A stretch of 33,319 bases of DNA from GWA2-46-10 sp964361435 (GTDB taxonomy: Bacteria; Patescibacteriota; Minisyncoccia; UBA6257; Colwellbacteraceae): the NCBI GenBank assembly GCA_964361435.1, contig CAYIAN010000001.1, forward strand, positions 1-33,319. The letters are read 5' to 3'. Each line of letters begins with the position of its first letter. Within the stretch, counting starts at the first letter, position 1. Shown here piece by piece: positions 23,505-31,029 of this stretch. The notes beneath the pieces were generated by a model. That model saw only the letters and a list, made by a program, of their open reading frames with translations, had not been told where the DNA came from and ran no database searches. Position numbers and translations under genes: made by a program.

Positions 23505-24028
23505 TTTCCTAAGGATGTGTAAACCGCCCCTACATCTGGGTGATTCTCTATGGCTTCAACTAATTGATTAATCACTTCTTTTAATCCTGAAGAAGGAGGG
23601 TTGTTAAATTTAGGGATATATCCATCATCGTTTTTTTCAAACGCCCACATCAGAGCTCCCGGCTCAGCCATTTTAATGTCGTGGTTTTTTAAAATGACTT
23701 TTATCTCCGGTACGGTACGGTTGCGGTTGTCGGTTATAGCTTTTATGAGAATGCCAATGCCCCCTGGCCCATACGCTTCTATTAGCAACTCCTCTAAATC
23801 TCCCGCCTCGATGGCGCGATGGATTGCCCTGTCGATGTTTGCCTGGGGCATGTTGTGTTTGTGAGCCTGATCAACGGCGCTCCTCAAGGCTGCGTTAAAT
23901 TTTGGATCTGGATTTCCTCTAGCAGCTATGGAAATTACATTAGCCATTTTTGAGAAAAGCCTGGCCTTACCCTGATCATTCTTAGCCTTTTTGTCTTTAA
24001 TCTGTGACCACTTATTGTGTCCGGACAT
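23501..24028 (-). CDS. yebC: YebC/PmpR family protein, shortened
   Basis: This 175-residue protein begins MSGHNKWSQIKDKKAKNDQGKA and continues through SIAARGNPDPKFNAALRSAVDQAHKHNMPQANIDRAIHRA, GPGGIGILIKAITDNRNRTVPEIKVIL and AEPGALMWAFEK, all family motifs. It ends with LKEVINQLVEAIENHPDVGAVYTSLGK, matching the normal C-terminal (L)LE(A)LED(x)DDVQ(x)VYTN end. Family members usually have about 240 residues; here the part between the W-F segment and the last helix is missing, so domains 2 and 3 are cut down without loss of frame. The family acts in translation of stalling motifs or as a transcription regulator. It has its own -35/-10 pair and an AGGAG just before the ATG. Confidence 0.9.
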   Translation of the reverse strand: MSGHNKWSQIKDKKAKNDQGKARLFSKMANVISIAARGNPDPKFNAALRSAVDQAHKHNMPQANIDRAIHRAIEAGDLEELLIEAYGPGGIGILIKAITDNRNRTVPEIKVILKNHDIKMAEPGALMWAFEKNDDGYIPKFNNPPSSGLKEVINQLVEAIENHPDVGAVYTSLGK

Positions 24029-24037
24029 ATCTCCTAT

Positions 24038-24066
24038 ATCTTACTCCCCCAAGGGCTTTTTGCTAA
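24038..24066 (-). promoter_or_regulatory. yebC-ruvC promoter
   Basis: On the minus strand TTAGCA (24066-24061), exactly 17 bases, then TAAGAT (24043-24038). The -10 box ends 9 bases before the yebC ATG. An AGGAG lies between the box and the ATG, and much of it would be lost if transcription starts 6-8 bases after the box. Confidence 0.55.
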
Positions 24067-24101
24067 CGTCCAAAGGGACTATTATTAGATAAACAATTTG
24101 G

Positions 24102-25784
24102 ATGCTCAAGTTTAGTCAACAACCCATAGAGGCAAAGTTAGAATCCCTTCAAAAAGATGCAGAAGAAAGAGACGCTATGCGTAGAGCCCTCGATGAGAAT
24201 CTCCCCTATTTGGATATAAAACACCAAGTAGTAGATAGGGCAGCCCTCGAATTGCTTCCAGAAGCCCTGTCTAGGGAAACCAAAGCGGTTGTCTTCGCCA
24301 AGGAGAACAATAAAGTCAAGGTGGCAACTTATTCGTCCAAAACCAGCGAGTTTGAAAAGCTCAGTCTTTTTCTGGACGAGCAAAAACTTAAAAAAGAAAC
24401 ATTTATCGTTTCTTTCTTGGGACTGGAGGAAGTGTGGAAGCACTATCTTTCTATCCGTCCAGAAAATCAAGTGGAAATTGTCTCGGAAATATCACTCTCG
24501 GAAGGGGCTCTCCAATCCAAGGAAAATATTAAAACAATAGAAGCGGCATCCGAGGATATTGCTCAAATTGATACAGACACTCAAACTACAGACGCGCTGG
24601 TTAAAATATTGGCGGATGCTCTTTCTTTGAAGGTTTCGGACGTTCATCTCGAACCCGGAAGGGGGGGTGTGCAGTTGAGGTACAGGGTGGACGGAATGTT
24701 ATATGACATCGCGCGCATATCAGAGGAGATAAGTAGGCGTATTGCCGGTCGCCTCAAACTCCTAGCGAGCCTCAAGCTTAACATTAAAGACGAACCTCAA
24801 GATGGGCGCTTCACGGTTAAAAGATTCAAGGGAAAAGACGTAGAAGTCAGATTGTCAGTTGTCCCCTCGGAGTTTGGCGAGGCTGTCGTGATGAGGGTGC
24901 TTGACCCTAGCACAGTCGATTTGAATATGGCAGATCTGGGATTGAGAGAAGATGATTTAAAAATCATCGAGCGTTTTCTCAAAGAAGCCAATGGAATGAT
25001 TCTAGTCACTGGCCCAACCGGGAGCGGTAAGACCACAACCCTCTATGCTTTTTTGAAGCACAACTCATCACCGGAGGTGAAGATAATCACCATTGAAGAT
25101 CCTATAGAATATCATCTAGGGGGAGTCCAGCAGACCCAGGTGCGCCCGAAGGAAAACTACACCTTTGCTTCAGGATTACGTTCCATCTTGCGCCAGGATC
25201 CAGATATGATTCTAGTTGGAGAAATTAGGGATTCAGAGACGGCAACCACTGCCATAGATGCGGCCCTAACCGGACATTTGGTTTTCTCAACACTTCACAC
25301 CAACAACGCTCCTGGAGCCATTCCTCGCTTGGTAGATCTTAAAGCAAAAATTCCCAGCCTGGCATCGGCGCTAAGGTTGGTCGTAGCCCAACGGTTAGTG
25401 AGAAAATTATGCGAGAAGTGTAAACGTCCGGTGAAAATTGAAAAAGAACTCGAGGAAAAATTCGATGCTTTCAAGGGGCAACTTCCAGAAAAAGTGAAAA
25501 GACCCTCCCAAATCAAACTTTACGAGAATGTCGGTTGCGTGTCCTGCAATAGGGGGTTTGAGGGAAGAATCGGTATTTTTGAGCTCCTAACTTTTGACGA
25601 GAAAATGGCGGAAATCTTAGGAAAAGAAATCAGCGAAGTTAGGGTCCGCAAAGCTGCCAGGGCCAAAGGCATGGTTTATATGCAAGAAGACGGTATTCTG
25701 AAAGCTCTCTCTGGTATAACCACCATAGAGGAGGTGGAAAGAGTAACGGGCCCTATTAATTGGTCCGTCTCGTCTGTAAAATAA
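24102..25784 (+). CDS. pilB: GspE/PilB-type secretion or pilus assembly ATPase
   Basis: This 560-residue protein has an N-terminal MshEN-like region, then KVSDVHLEPGRGGVQLRYRVDG, Walker A TGPTGSGKTTTLYAFL (about residues 303-318), an Asp box TIEDPIEY, Walker B ILVGEIRDSETA (about 370-381), the His box LTGHLVFSTLHTNNA and a C4 zinc motif split between CEKCKRP (near 436) and CVSCNRGFEGRIGIFELL (near 479). It is a cytoplasmic hexameric motor that drives pilin assembly. No pilin, PilC or prepilin peptidase gene is in the window, so the rest of the machine must be elsewhere. It is divergent from yebC. A TATTAT lies 16 bases before the ATG, but no convincing -35 was found. Confidence 0.93.
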   Translation: MLKFSQQPIEAKLESLQKDAEERDAMRRALDENLPYLDIKHQVVDRAALELLPEALSRETKAVVFAKENNKVKVATYSSKTSEFEKLSLFLDEQKLKKETFIVSFLGLEEVWKHYLSIRPENQVEIVSEISLSEGALQSKENIKTIEAASEDIAQIDTDTQTTDALVKILADALSLKVSDVHLEPGRGGVQLRYRVDGMLYDIARISEEISRRIAGRLKLLASLKLNIKDEPQDGRFTVKRFKGKDVEVRLSVVPSEFGEAVVMRVLDPSTVDLNMADLGLREDDLKIIERFLKEANGMILVTGPTGSGKTTTLYAFLKHNSSPEVKIITIEDPIEYHLGGVQQTQVRPKENYTFASGLRSILRQDPDMILVGEIRDSETATTAIDAALTGHLVFSTLHTNNAPGAIPRLVDLKAKIPSLASALRLVVAQRLVRKLCEKCKRPVKIEKELEEKFDAFKGQLPEKVKRPSQIKLYENVGCVSCNRGFEGRIGIFELLTFDEKMAEILGKEISEVRVRKAARAKGMVYMQEDGILKALSGITTIEEVERVTGPINWSVSSVK

Positions 25785-25930
25785 GGATAGAGTCAGGGGT
25801 CTGCGGGCAGAATTGTGGGCTTCCCGAAGGAAAATTATAGAGCCTCTTCGAGGATTACCTCAGCCGGAGCCAAGATATCCGTATGACTAAAAGAGATTCC
25901 AGAATGTGCCCGCAGGCCGCAAACTCTATC
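25785..25930 (-). ncRNA. Candidate structured small RNA, about 146 nt, class unknown
   Basis: Read on the minus strand, GATAGAGT at 25930-25923 pairs perfectly with ACTCTATC at 25793-25786, and inside it CTGCGGGCA (25916-25908) pairs perfectly with TGCCCGCAG (25808-25800), with a 7-by-7 internal loop between them. The interior holds TTCC-TTCG-GGAA, a UUCG tetraloop closed by C-G in this strand only, and GAGG-TAAT-CCTC. A promoter places the start at the first base of the outer helix, and a U-rich UUAUUUUA (25784-25777) follows the last. Two-ended closing helices of this kind occur in 6S RNA, but I could not assign the class; SRP RNA and tmRNA motifs are absent. Confidence 0.6.
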
Positions 25931-25937
25931 GTGAGCC

Positions 25938-25966
25938 ACCCTAACACAAACAGAAGACATTGTCAA
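25938..25966 (-). promoter_or_regulatory. Promoter of the structured RNA candidate
   Basis: On the minus strand a perfect TTGACA (25966-25961), exactly 17 bases, then TAGGGT (25943-25938), preceded by TGT as in extended -10 boxes. Starting 7-8 bases after the -10 falls at 25931-25930, the first base of the RNA's outer helix. The -10 hexamer matches only 3 of 6 bases. The -35 lies 6 bases from the ruvB ATG on the other strand. Confidence 0.6.
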
Positions 25967-25971
25967 TAGTC

Positions 25972-26970
25972 ATGAGCGATACCCCTAACCAAGAAAATAA
26001 TGATGAGCAGGCCATAGATGTGGTTCTGCGTCCTAAGCAGTGGGGAGATTATATAGGCCAAGAGCAAGTTAAAAAGAACTTGAGGGTTATTATTGACGCC
26101 GCCAAAATGCGCGGAGAGGTCGTTGATCACCTTCTCCTATATGGACAAGCTGGTTTAGGAAAAACTACTCTTGCAAAGTTAATAGCCAAGGAGTTAGGAG
26201 GAACCATTAAAACCACCTCTGGCCCGGCCATAGAGAAGGTAGGAGACCTAGCCGCGATTCTTTCGAACCTGGAAGAGGGAGAAATTCTCTTTATTGACGA
26301 AGCCCATCGTTTAAACAAGATGATCGAAGAAGTTCTCTATCCCGCCATGGAATCTCGCAAGCTCCATATTGTTATTGGGAAAGGCCCAGGAGCCAGGACG
26401 ATTTCCCTAGATCTTCCCCCTTTTACCCTTCTTGCGGCGACAACCAGAGTAAATCTCTTATCGGCTCCTCTACGTTCTCGTTTTGGGGCTACATTCAAGC
26501 TTGAGTATTACAGCGAGGAAAACATCAAAGAGATTATTAAAAGATCCGCTAAGATTTTAGGTATGGACATAACGGAAGAAGGAGCCGGAGTTTTAGCCAA
26601 AGCCTCCCGTTACACTCCGAGAGTTGCCAATAGACTCTTGCGTCGCGCCAGAGATTATATGGAGGTGCACGGCGAGAAGAGCATAAACGAAGAAGTTGCC
26701 CAAGAAGTGTTGGATTTCCTCGACATAGACTCATTGGGGTTAGAAGCGCCCGACCGGAGCTTCTTAAAAGTCATAGTGGAAAAGTTTGGGGGAGGGCCAG
26801 TAGGCATAAAAAACTTAGCGGCTGTGCTTAACGAAGATACTGCGACCATGGAAGAAGTTTACGAACCATACTTAATGAAGTTAGGATTTATTAAACGTAC
26901 CTCCACAGGACGCGTTATCAGTGAAAGCGCCAGAAAACACTTAGGACTTCCACCCAGCAAGTTGGTTTAA
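25972..26970 (+). CDS. ruvB: Holliday junction branch migration ATPase RuvB
   Basis: From the ATG at 25972 the protein has 332 residues. It has VVLRPKQWGDYIGQEQVKKNL, Walker A LYGQAGLGKTTLAKLIA, Walker B ILFIDEAHRLNKMIEE, the PPFTLLAATTRVNLLSAPLRSRFG sensor and Arg-finger region and the C-terminal winged helix (VEKFGGGPVGIKNLAAVLNED, EPYLMKLGFIKRTSTGR). It forms hexameric rings that drive branch migration with RuvA. A TTG 12 bases upstream is in frame but less likely. No clear promoter is seen in front. It heads a long rightward run of genes, and its stop overlaps the next ATG as TAATG. Confidence 0.96.
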   Translation: MSDTPNQENNDEQAIDVVLRPKQWGDYIGQEQVKKNLRVIIDAAKMRGEVVDHLLLYGQAGLGKTTLAKLIAKELGGTIKTTSGPAIEKVGDLAAILSNLEEGEILFIDEAHRLNKMIEEVLYPAMESRKLHIVIGKGPGARTISLDLPPFTLLAATTRVNLLSAPLRSRFGATFKLEYYSEENIKEIIKRSAKILGMDITEEGAGVLAKASRYTPRVANRLLRRARDYMEVHGEKSINEEVAQEVLDFLDIDSLGLEAPDRSFLKVIVEKFGGGPVGIKNLAAVLNEDTATMEEVYEPYLMKLGFIKRTSTGRVISESARKHLGLPPSKLV

Positions 26971-27449
26971 TGATCTTCATTAAAGAACTCTTCCCCAACC
27001 CCTCAGGAGACGATACCCAAAGTGAGTGGATTAGGTTAATCAACGCAGGCGATACGGAAATCAACCCCAATGGTTTAAGCTTGGTGGACTCGGGAGGAAA
27101 AGTATTTAATCTAAATGGTGTTGGTGCGATACCCCCAGGAGAAACAATAGAGCTTGGGAGAGCGCTGACGGGCATTGCTCTAAACAATGATGGAGATACG
27201 ATTTTTTTACGCAATTCACAAAACGAAACATTAGATCAACTAAGCTATACATCCAACATCAGCGAGGAGGAGATAGTAACGGCAGAAAGCTTTATAGAGG
27301 AGCCTCCCCAAAGAGGATCTTTGGGAGAAAACGCTTTAGAATTTGGGAGGATAGATTACCAACCAGGCGTTATGCCCGTACTGATTGGGACATCGATTGC
27401 CCTGATATCGAGCGCACTAGTGTGGTTCGTAATTAGAAAGAACGACTAA
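26970..27449 (+). CDS. Lamin-tail-domain-like protein with C-terminal membrane anchor
   Basis: This 159-residue protein begins MIFIKELFPNPSGDDTQSEWIRLINAG and continues NPNGLSLVDSGGKVFNLNG, IPPGETIELGRA and LNNDGDTIFLRNSQNETLDQLSY. This is the pattern of the LTD (lamin tail) beta-sandwich, which in bacteria is usually exported. A single membrane helix follows near the C-terminus (VLIGTSIALISSALVWFVI) with a short basic end (RKND). There is no N-terminal signal peptide, so the domain would either stay in the cytoplasm as a tail-anchored protein or need another route. The gene is embedded, with 1-base overlaps at both ends, between ruvB and tsaE. Function unknown. Confidence 0.7.
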   Translation: MIFIKELFPNPSGDDTQSEWIRLINAGDTEINPNGLSLVDSGGKVFNLNGVGAIPPGETIELGRALTGIALNNDGDTIFLRNSQNETLDQLSYTSNISEEEIVTAESFIEEPPQRGSLGENALEFGRIDYQPGVMPVLIGTSIALISSALVWFVIRKND

Positions 27450-27877
27450 TGACAATTAAAACCAAAAGTGCAAAAGAAACAGGGCTTCTCGCTAAGGAAC
27501 TGGCAAAGGGGTTTACTAATAGAAACAAACTATTGGTCTTGGCCCTATCCGGAGATCTGGGAGTGGGCAAAACCACTTTCGTCCAATCATTTGCTAGGGC
27601 GTTGGGAGTGAGGAAGAAAATTTTGAGTCCTACCTTTTTGATAATCAAACGCTTTCCATTGAGTAAAAGTAATTTTCAAAACCTATATCACATAGACGCC
27701 TATAGAGTGAGGGCATCTGATCTAAAAAAGTTGGGCGTAAAAGAGGTGTTTAAAGGTCAAAATATTGTTTTAATTGAGTGGGCTGATAAAGTGAAGGAGA
27801 TTTTACCCAAGGGCACGGTTTGGATAAAGTTTAAACATGGTGCAAGAGAAAACGAAAGACAGATTACTGTTAATTGA
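27449..27877 (+). CDS. tsaE: tRNA threonylcarbamoyladenosine biosynthesis ATPase TsaE
   Basis: This 142-residue protein has the Walker A motif LALSGDLGVGKTTFVQSFARALG (about residues 30-52), the SPTFLIIKRF segment, LYHIDAYRV and the C-terminal IVLIEWADKVKEILP, all standard for TsaE. With TsaB and TsaD it makes t6A at position 37 of tRNAs reading ANN codons. The start overlaps the preceding stop as TAATG, and the end overlaps the exonuclease gene by 41 bases. Length is normal. Confidence 0.95.
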   Translation: MTIKTKSAKETGLLAKELAKGFTNRNKLLVLALSGDLGVGKTTFVQSFARALGVRKKILSPTFLIIKRFPLSKSNFQNLYHIDAYRVRASDLKKLGVKEVFKGQNIVLIEWADKVKEILPKGTVWIKFKHGARENERQITVN

Positions 27878-28754
27878 CGCTAACTCCCTAATCCATAGGG
27901 CATATCACGCTCTCCCTCCTCTCGCTGGCCCAGGGGGGCAACCAACGGGAGCCCTCTATGGACTAGCGAGCGTCCTCATTAGACTTTTCAAGGAAGAAAC
28001 CCCTCGCTACGCGATAGCGGCTTTTGATCGCAAAGAACCCACATTCCGCAAAAAACAATATGACGCATACAAAGCTACCCGTCAGCCCACACCAGATGAT
28101 CTAATCGCTCAGCTTCAAGAAGCCCCCAAACTCCTGCGGTGCTTTGGAGTATATCCAATAGATGCCGTTGGGTACGAAGCCGATGATTTAATCGCCACCC
28201 TCGCTACCAAGTTTGGTAGCGAAAAGGTGGAGGTAGAAATTATGTCGGGAGATCTAGACATTCTCCAGGTGGTTGAGGACGGCAAGGTTTTTGCTCAAAT
28301 TCCCCAAAAGGGGATAACAGAGACGGCCATATACAGAGAAAAAGAAGTGAAAGAGCGTTTCGGCGTTGATCCTGGCAATTTAGCCGACTATAAAGGGCTG
28401 GTCGGAGACACTTCCGACAACATTCCGGGAGTAAATGGGATTGGGCCCAAGAACGCAGGGGAGTTGCTGAAGGAGTTTAAAACCGTGGAGGGCATATACG
28501 AGAACATTGAAAAGATTAAAAAGGATAAACCCGTGTTAGGGGAAAAACTAGAGACAGGCAGAGAAAGTGCTTTTATGTCCAAAAAATTAGCTACGTTAAT
28601 CAAGGATGTTCCCTCCCCGGACGACCTAAGTATTTTTGAGGTAGGTAACCCCCTAAAGAGCAAAGAGGTCTGGGAATGTTTAGAAAAACTAGGCTTTAAA
28701 ACTCTCCTCAAGAGGGTCGAAGAGGTTAGGCAAGAAGCTAACAGGCTCTTTTGA
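27837..28754 (+). CDS. Stand-alone 5'-3' exonuclease (Pol I N-domain/FEN type)
   Basis: This 305-residue protein has LLLIDANSLIHRAYHALPPL at the start, then AIAAFDRKEPTFRKKQYDAYKATR, GYEADDLIATLA, IMSGDLDILQVV, and GLVGDTSDNIPGVNGIGPKNAGELLKEF, which give the acidic metal ligands and the helix-hairpin-helix of the 5' nuclease domain of DNA polymerase I. There is no polymerase or 3'-5' domain; the protein ends after a short helical tail. It would remove RNA primers and flaps during lagging-strand synthesis, with another polymerase filling gaps. It begins 41 bases inside tsaE. Confidence 0.92.
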   Translation: MVQEKTKDRLLLIDANSLIHRAYHALPPLAGPGGQPTGALYGLASVLIRLFKEETPRYAIAAFDRKEPTFRKKQYDAYKATRQPTPDDLIAQLQEAPKLLRCFGVYPIDAVGYEADDLIATLATKFGSEKVEVEIMSGDLDILQVVEDGKVFAQIPQKGITETAIYREKEVKERFGVDPGNLADYKGLVGDTSDNIPGVNGIGPKNAGELLKEFKTVEGIYENIEKIKKDKPVLGEKLETGRESAFMSKKLATLIKDVPSPDDLSIFEVGNPLKSKEVWECLEKLGFKTLLKRVEEVRQEANRLF

Positions 28755-28757
28755 CGC

Positions 28758-28763
28758 TATAAT
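28758..28763 (+). promoter_or_regulatory. -10 element before the histidine kinase gene
   Basis: A perfect TATAAT lies 7 bases before the ATG at 28771, in the 16-base gap after the exonuclease gene. No -35 of note was found at 16-18 bases. The spacing predicts a leaderless start. Confidence 0.45.
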
Positions 28764-28770
28764 ACAGTTA

Positions 28771-30108
28771 ATGAATTGGGGGCAGAAGCCAATTAGACTC
28801 CTACATAATCTGCGTATACCAGAGATGCGCTACCTTTACATAATTCCGTGCGTCTCACTAATACTTTTGGGAGCAAATTTCTTTGCCATGGGATTGAGCT
28901 TGTGGTTTTGGGTATTCTCTGGGGTATTTCTAACATTGGGAGGGGTTTTGATGTGGCATGAATACAATAATGTTCTAAGGGGCTGGGGAGAAAAAATATC
29001 GTATGGACGCCTCGAAAGTATCGTTACCAACCTGGAAGATGCGGTCATTGCATACAACAATGACTTCAGGGTGTTGGTTTTCAATGCCGCGGCGGAGAAG
29101 ACCTTCGGTTTATCAAAAACTCAAGTTTTGGGACAGGTTATCGGTCCCGAGAAAGCGAGCGAAAGGGAATATCAAACCTTTGTTCAAACTCTTTTTCCCT
29201 CCTTGGCCCCAGCCGTTATTAGGAGGAGCGAACCCGATAAATACCCGCAGGTAATAGACATATCTTTTGACAATCCAACCAGGGAATTTAGAGTCTCAAC
29301 CGATCGTATCTTAGATAAAGACAATCGTCTCCTGGGGTTCGTTAAGGTTGTGAGGGACCACACTAGAGAAACTGAATTAATACGCTCCAAATCAGATTTT
29401 GTGTCCGTCGCAGCTCACCAACTGCGTACTCCGCTGACCGCTATCAGTTGGACTCTAGAGGGACTCAGTAAAAATCAGGCCATCTCAGAAGAGGATAGGG
29501 CGCTGGTGAAAAACGGCGTGCAGGCTGCAGCCAACCTCTTGAAGACAGTCAACGATCTATTGGATACAGCAGAAATCGAAGGAGGGCGTTTCGGGTACAA
29601 CTATGAAGAAGTGGATCTCATTAAATTTGTGGAGGAGATATTGGCAAATGCCCAAATCGTGGCGAGGGAGTATGGTCTACGGGTTTTCTTTGATAAGGGA
29701 GGGTTTGGCGAGTTAAAACTCGTAGCGGACAGGAATAAATTGGGGTTGGCACTTTCTAACTTAATAGACAATGCGATGAAGTATAGTTCCAAGGATGGCT
29801 CAGTCACCGTGCGCATTAAACAACTGGCCCAACAGCCATATATTCAAGTAAGTGTACAGGATACTGGGATAGGAATTTTGCCATCGGATATAAATAAACT
29901 TTTCACCAAATTTTACCGTGCCCCTAATGCCAGAAAGGTAAAAGCAGACGGAACTGGATTGGGGCTTTATATAGCGCGCAATATCATTCGTCAGCACGGA
30001 GGAGAGATTGGTGTCGAATCAACCCTGGGTAGGGGGACCACCTTTTCCTTTACTCTCCCCACAGACCCAACGCTCATCCCCAAAGCGGAAGGGTCAGTTG
30101 GAATATAA
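28771..30108 (+). CDS. Membrane sensor histidine kinase with PAS domain
   Basis: This 445-residue protein has two membrane helices close together (about residues 20-65: LYIIPCVSLILLGANFFAMG and FWVFSGVFLTLGGVLMW), a PAS domain (YGRLESIVTNLEDAVIAYNN to VKVVRDHTRE, about 77-195), a HisKA domain with SVAAHQLRTPLTAISW (phospho-acceptor His near 216), and an ATPase domain with N-box LALSNLIDNAMKYSS, VQDTGIGILPSDI, and ADGTGLGLYIARNIIRQHGG. Almost nothing protrudes outside the membrane, so it senses an internal or membrane signal. There is no response regulator gene next to it. A -10 box 7 bases upstream suggests separate transcription. Confidence 0.93.
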   Translation: MNWGQKPIRLLHNLRIPEMRYLYIIPCVSLILLGANFFAMGLSLWFWVFSGVFLTLGGVLMWHEYNNVLRGWGEKISYGRLESIVTNLEDAVIAYNNDFRVLVFNAAAEKTFGLSKTQVLGQVIGPEKASEREYQTFVQTLFPSLAPAVIRRSEPDKYPQVIDISFDNPTREFRVSTDRILDKDNRLLGFVKVVRDHTRETELIRSKSDFVSVAAHQLRTPLTAISWTLEGLSKNQAISEEDRALVKNGVQAAANLLKTVNDLLDTAEIEGGRFGYNYEEVDLIKFVEEILANAQIVAREYGLRVFFDKGGFGELKLVADRNKLGLALSNLIDNAMKYSSKDGSVTVRIKQLAQQPYIQVSVQDTGIGILPSDINKLFTKFYRAPNARKVKADGTGLGLYIARNIIRQHGGEIGVESTLGRGTTFSFTLPTDPTLIPKAEGSVGI

Positions 30109-30110
30109 AA

Positions 30111-30983
30111 GTGCCAGAACTTCCCGAGGTTCAAACTATAGTTTCTGATCTAAACCGTAAGGTAAGGGGGCAGAAAATTGTAAGTTTTTGGACGGACTGG
30201 CCAAAGCTTATTAAAACTCCTACCCTCGAGACATTCAAAAGGAAGATTAAGGGACTACGCATAGAAAAAGTTGAGCGTATCGGGAAAAATGTGGTATTCC
30301 TCTTGAGCGACAACAAAGCTCTCCTCATTCACCAAAAAATGACGGGGCATCTTATGGTTGGTGAATGGAGTGTGAGAAATGGGAAGGCGAAAGCCATAAC
30401 GAGAGGTTCTTTTGAAGAGCGGGTGAATCAATACATCCACGCGCTGTTTTATTTGCAAGAGAGGAAAACGATAGCTCTCTCCGATATGCGTAAATTTGCA
30501 CGCATCGCATTTGGAGAAAAAGAAGAAATTTTGAAGCTCAAAGACATAACAGCGCTTGGGCCGGATGCGCTTGATTCCAAACTCACATTCAAAGAGTTTT
30601 CAAGAAGAATCAGGGCACGCAAGAAATCAATCAAACTCACCCTCATGGACCAGAGTGTCATTGCGGGGATAGGGAATATTTACGCAGACGATATTCTCTG
30701 GGGTGCTAGAGTTCACCCCTTGAGAAAAGCGAATACTATTAAGGAAAAAGAATTGCGAGCAATCTTTGAATGCACAAAGAAGATTTTACACCTAGCTATT
30801 CGTCTTCGAGGAGCCTCTGTTGGAGACTATAGAGATACCTCTGGAGAAAAGGGCATGTACGGAAAGGTTATCCTGGCCTATAGGCGTACGGGCAAGCCCT
30901 GCAAGAGATGCAAAACCCCTATGCGTCGCACTAAGGCGGGGCAAAGATCTGCCCATTTTTGTCCTCGCTGCCAGAGGTTATAA
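30111..30983 (+). CDS. mutM: Formamidopyrimidine-DNA glycosylase (Fpg/MutM)
   Basis: From GTG at 30111 the 290-residue protein starts MPELPEVQTIVSDL, in which the Pro2 amine and Glu3 are catalytic. It contains LIHQKMTGHLMVG with the conserved Lys, the H2TH region (KLTLMDQSVIAGIGNIYADDILWGARVHPL) and a C-terminal zinc finger with CKRCKTPMRRTKAGQRSAHF followed by the second Cys pair CPRC. It removes oxidised purines such as 8-oxoguanine from DNA. It begins 2 bases after the histidine kinase stop. An ATG-less GTG start is supported by the invariant PELPE immediately after it. Confidence 0.96.
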   Translation: MPELPEVQTIVSDLNRKVRGQKIVSFWTDWPKLIKTPTLETFKRKIKGLRIEKVERIGKNVVFLLSDNKALLIHQKMTGHLMVGEWSVRNGKAKAITRGSFEERVNQYIHALFYLQERKTIALSDMRKFARIAFGEKEEILKLKDITALGPDALDSKLTFKEFSRRIRARKKSIKLTLMDQSVIAGIGNIYADDILWGARVHPLRKANTIKEKELRAIFECTKKILHLAIRLRGASVGDYRDTSGEKGMYGKVILAYRRTGKPCKRCKTPMRRTKAGQRSAHFCPRCQRL

Positions 30984-31013
30984 ACACTATTTTCCCGGGG
31001 AGAGTTTATGGAG

Positions 31014-31019
31014 TACACT
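31014..31019 (+). promoter_or_regulatory. Possible -10 element before pyrG
   Basis: TACACT ends 10 bases before the GTG at 31030; a weak TTTCCC at 30991-30996 is 17 bases upstream. The match is modest. Confidence 0.3.
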
Positions 31020-31029
31020 ATCCCTATAA

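Noticed and set aside
25838..25960. A 41-codon minus-strand frame (MSSVCVRVAHDRV...) over the RNA candidate
   Set aside because: Its ATG lies between the -35 and -10 boxes of the promoter, so the predicted transcript does not contain it, and the helices explain the sequence better.
25785..25971. SRP (4.5S) RNA, tmRNA or tRNA in the pilB-ruvB gap
   Set aside because: The GGAA-type apical loop with its AGCAG internal loop, a tRNA-like end and a T-arm were looked for and not found.
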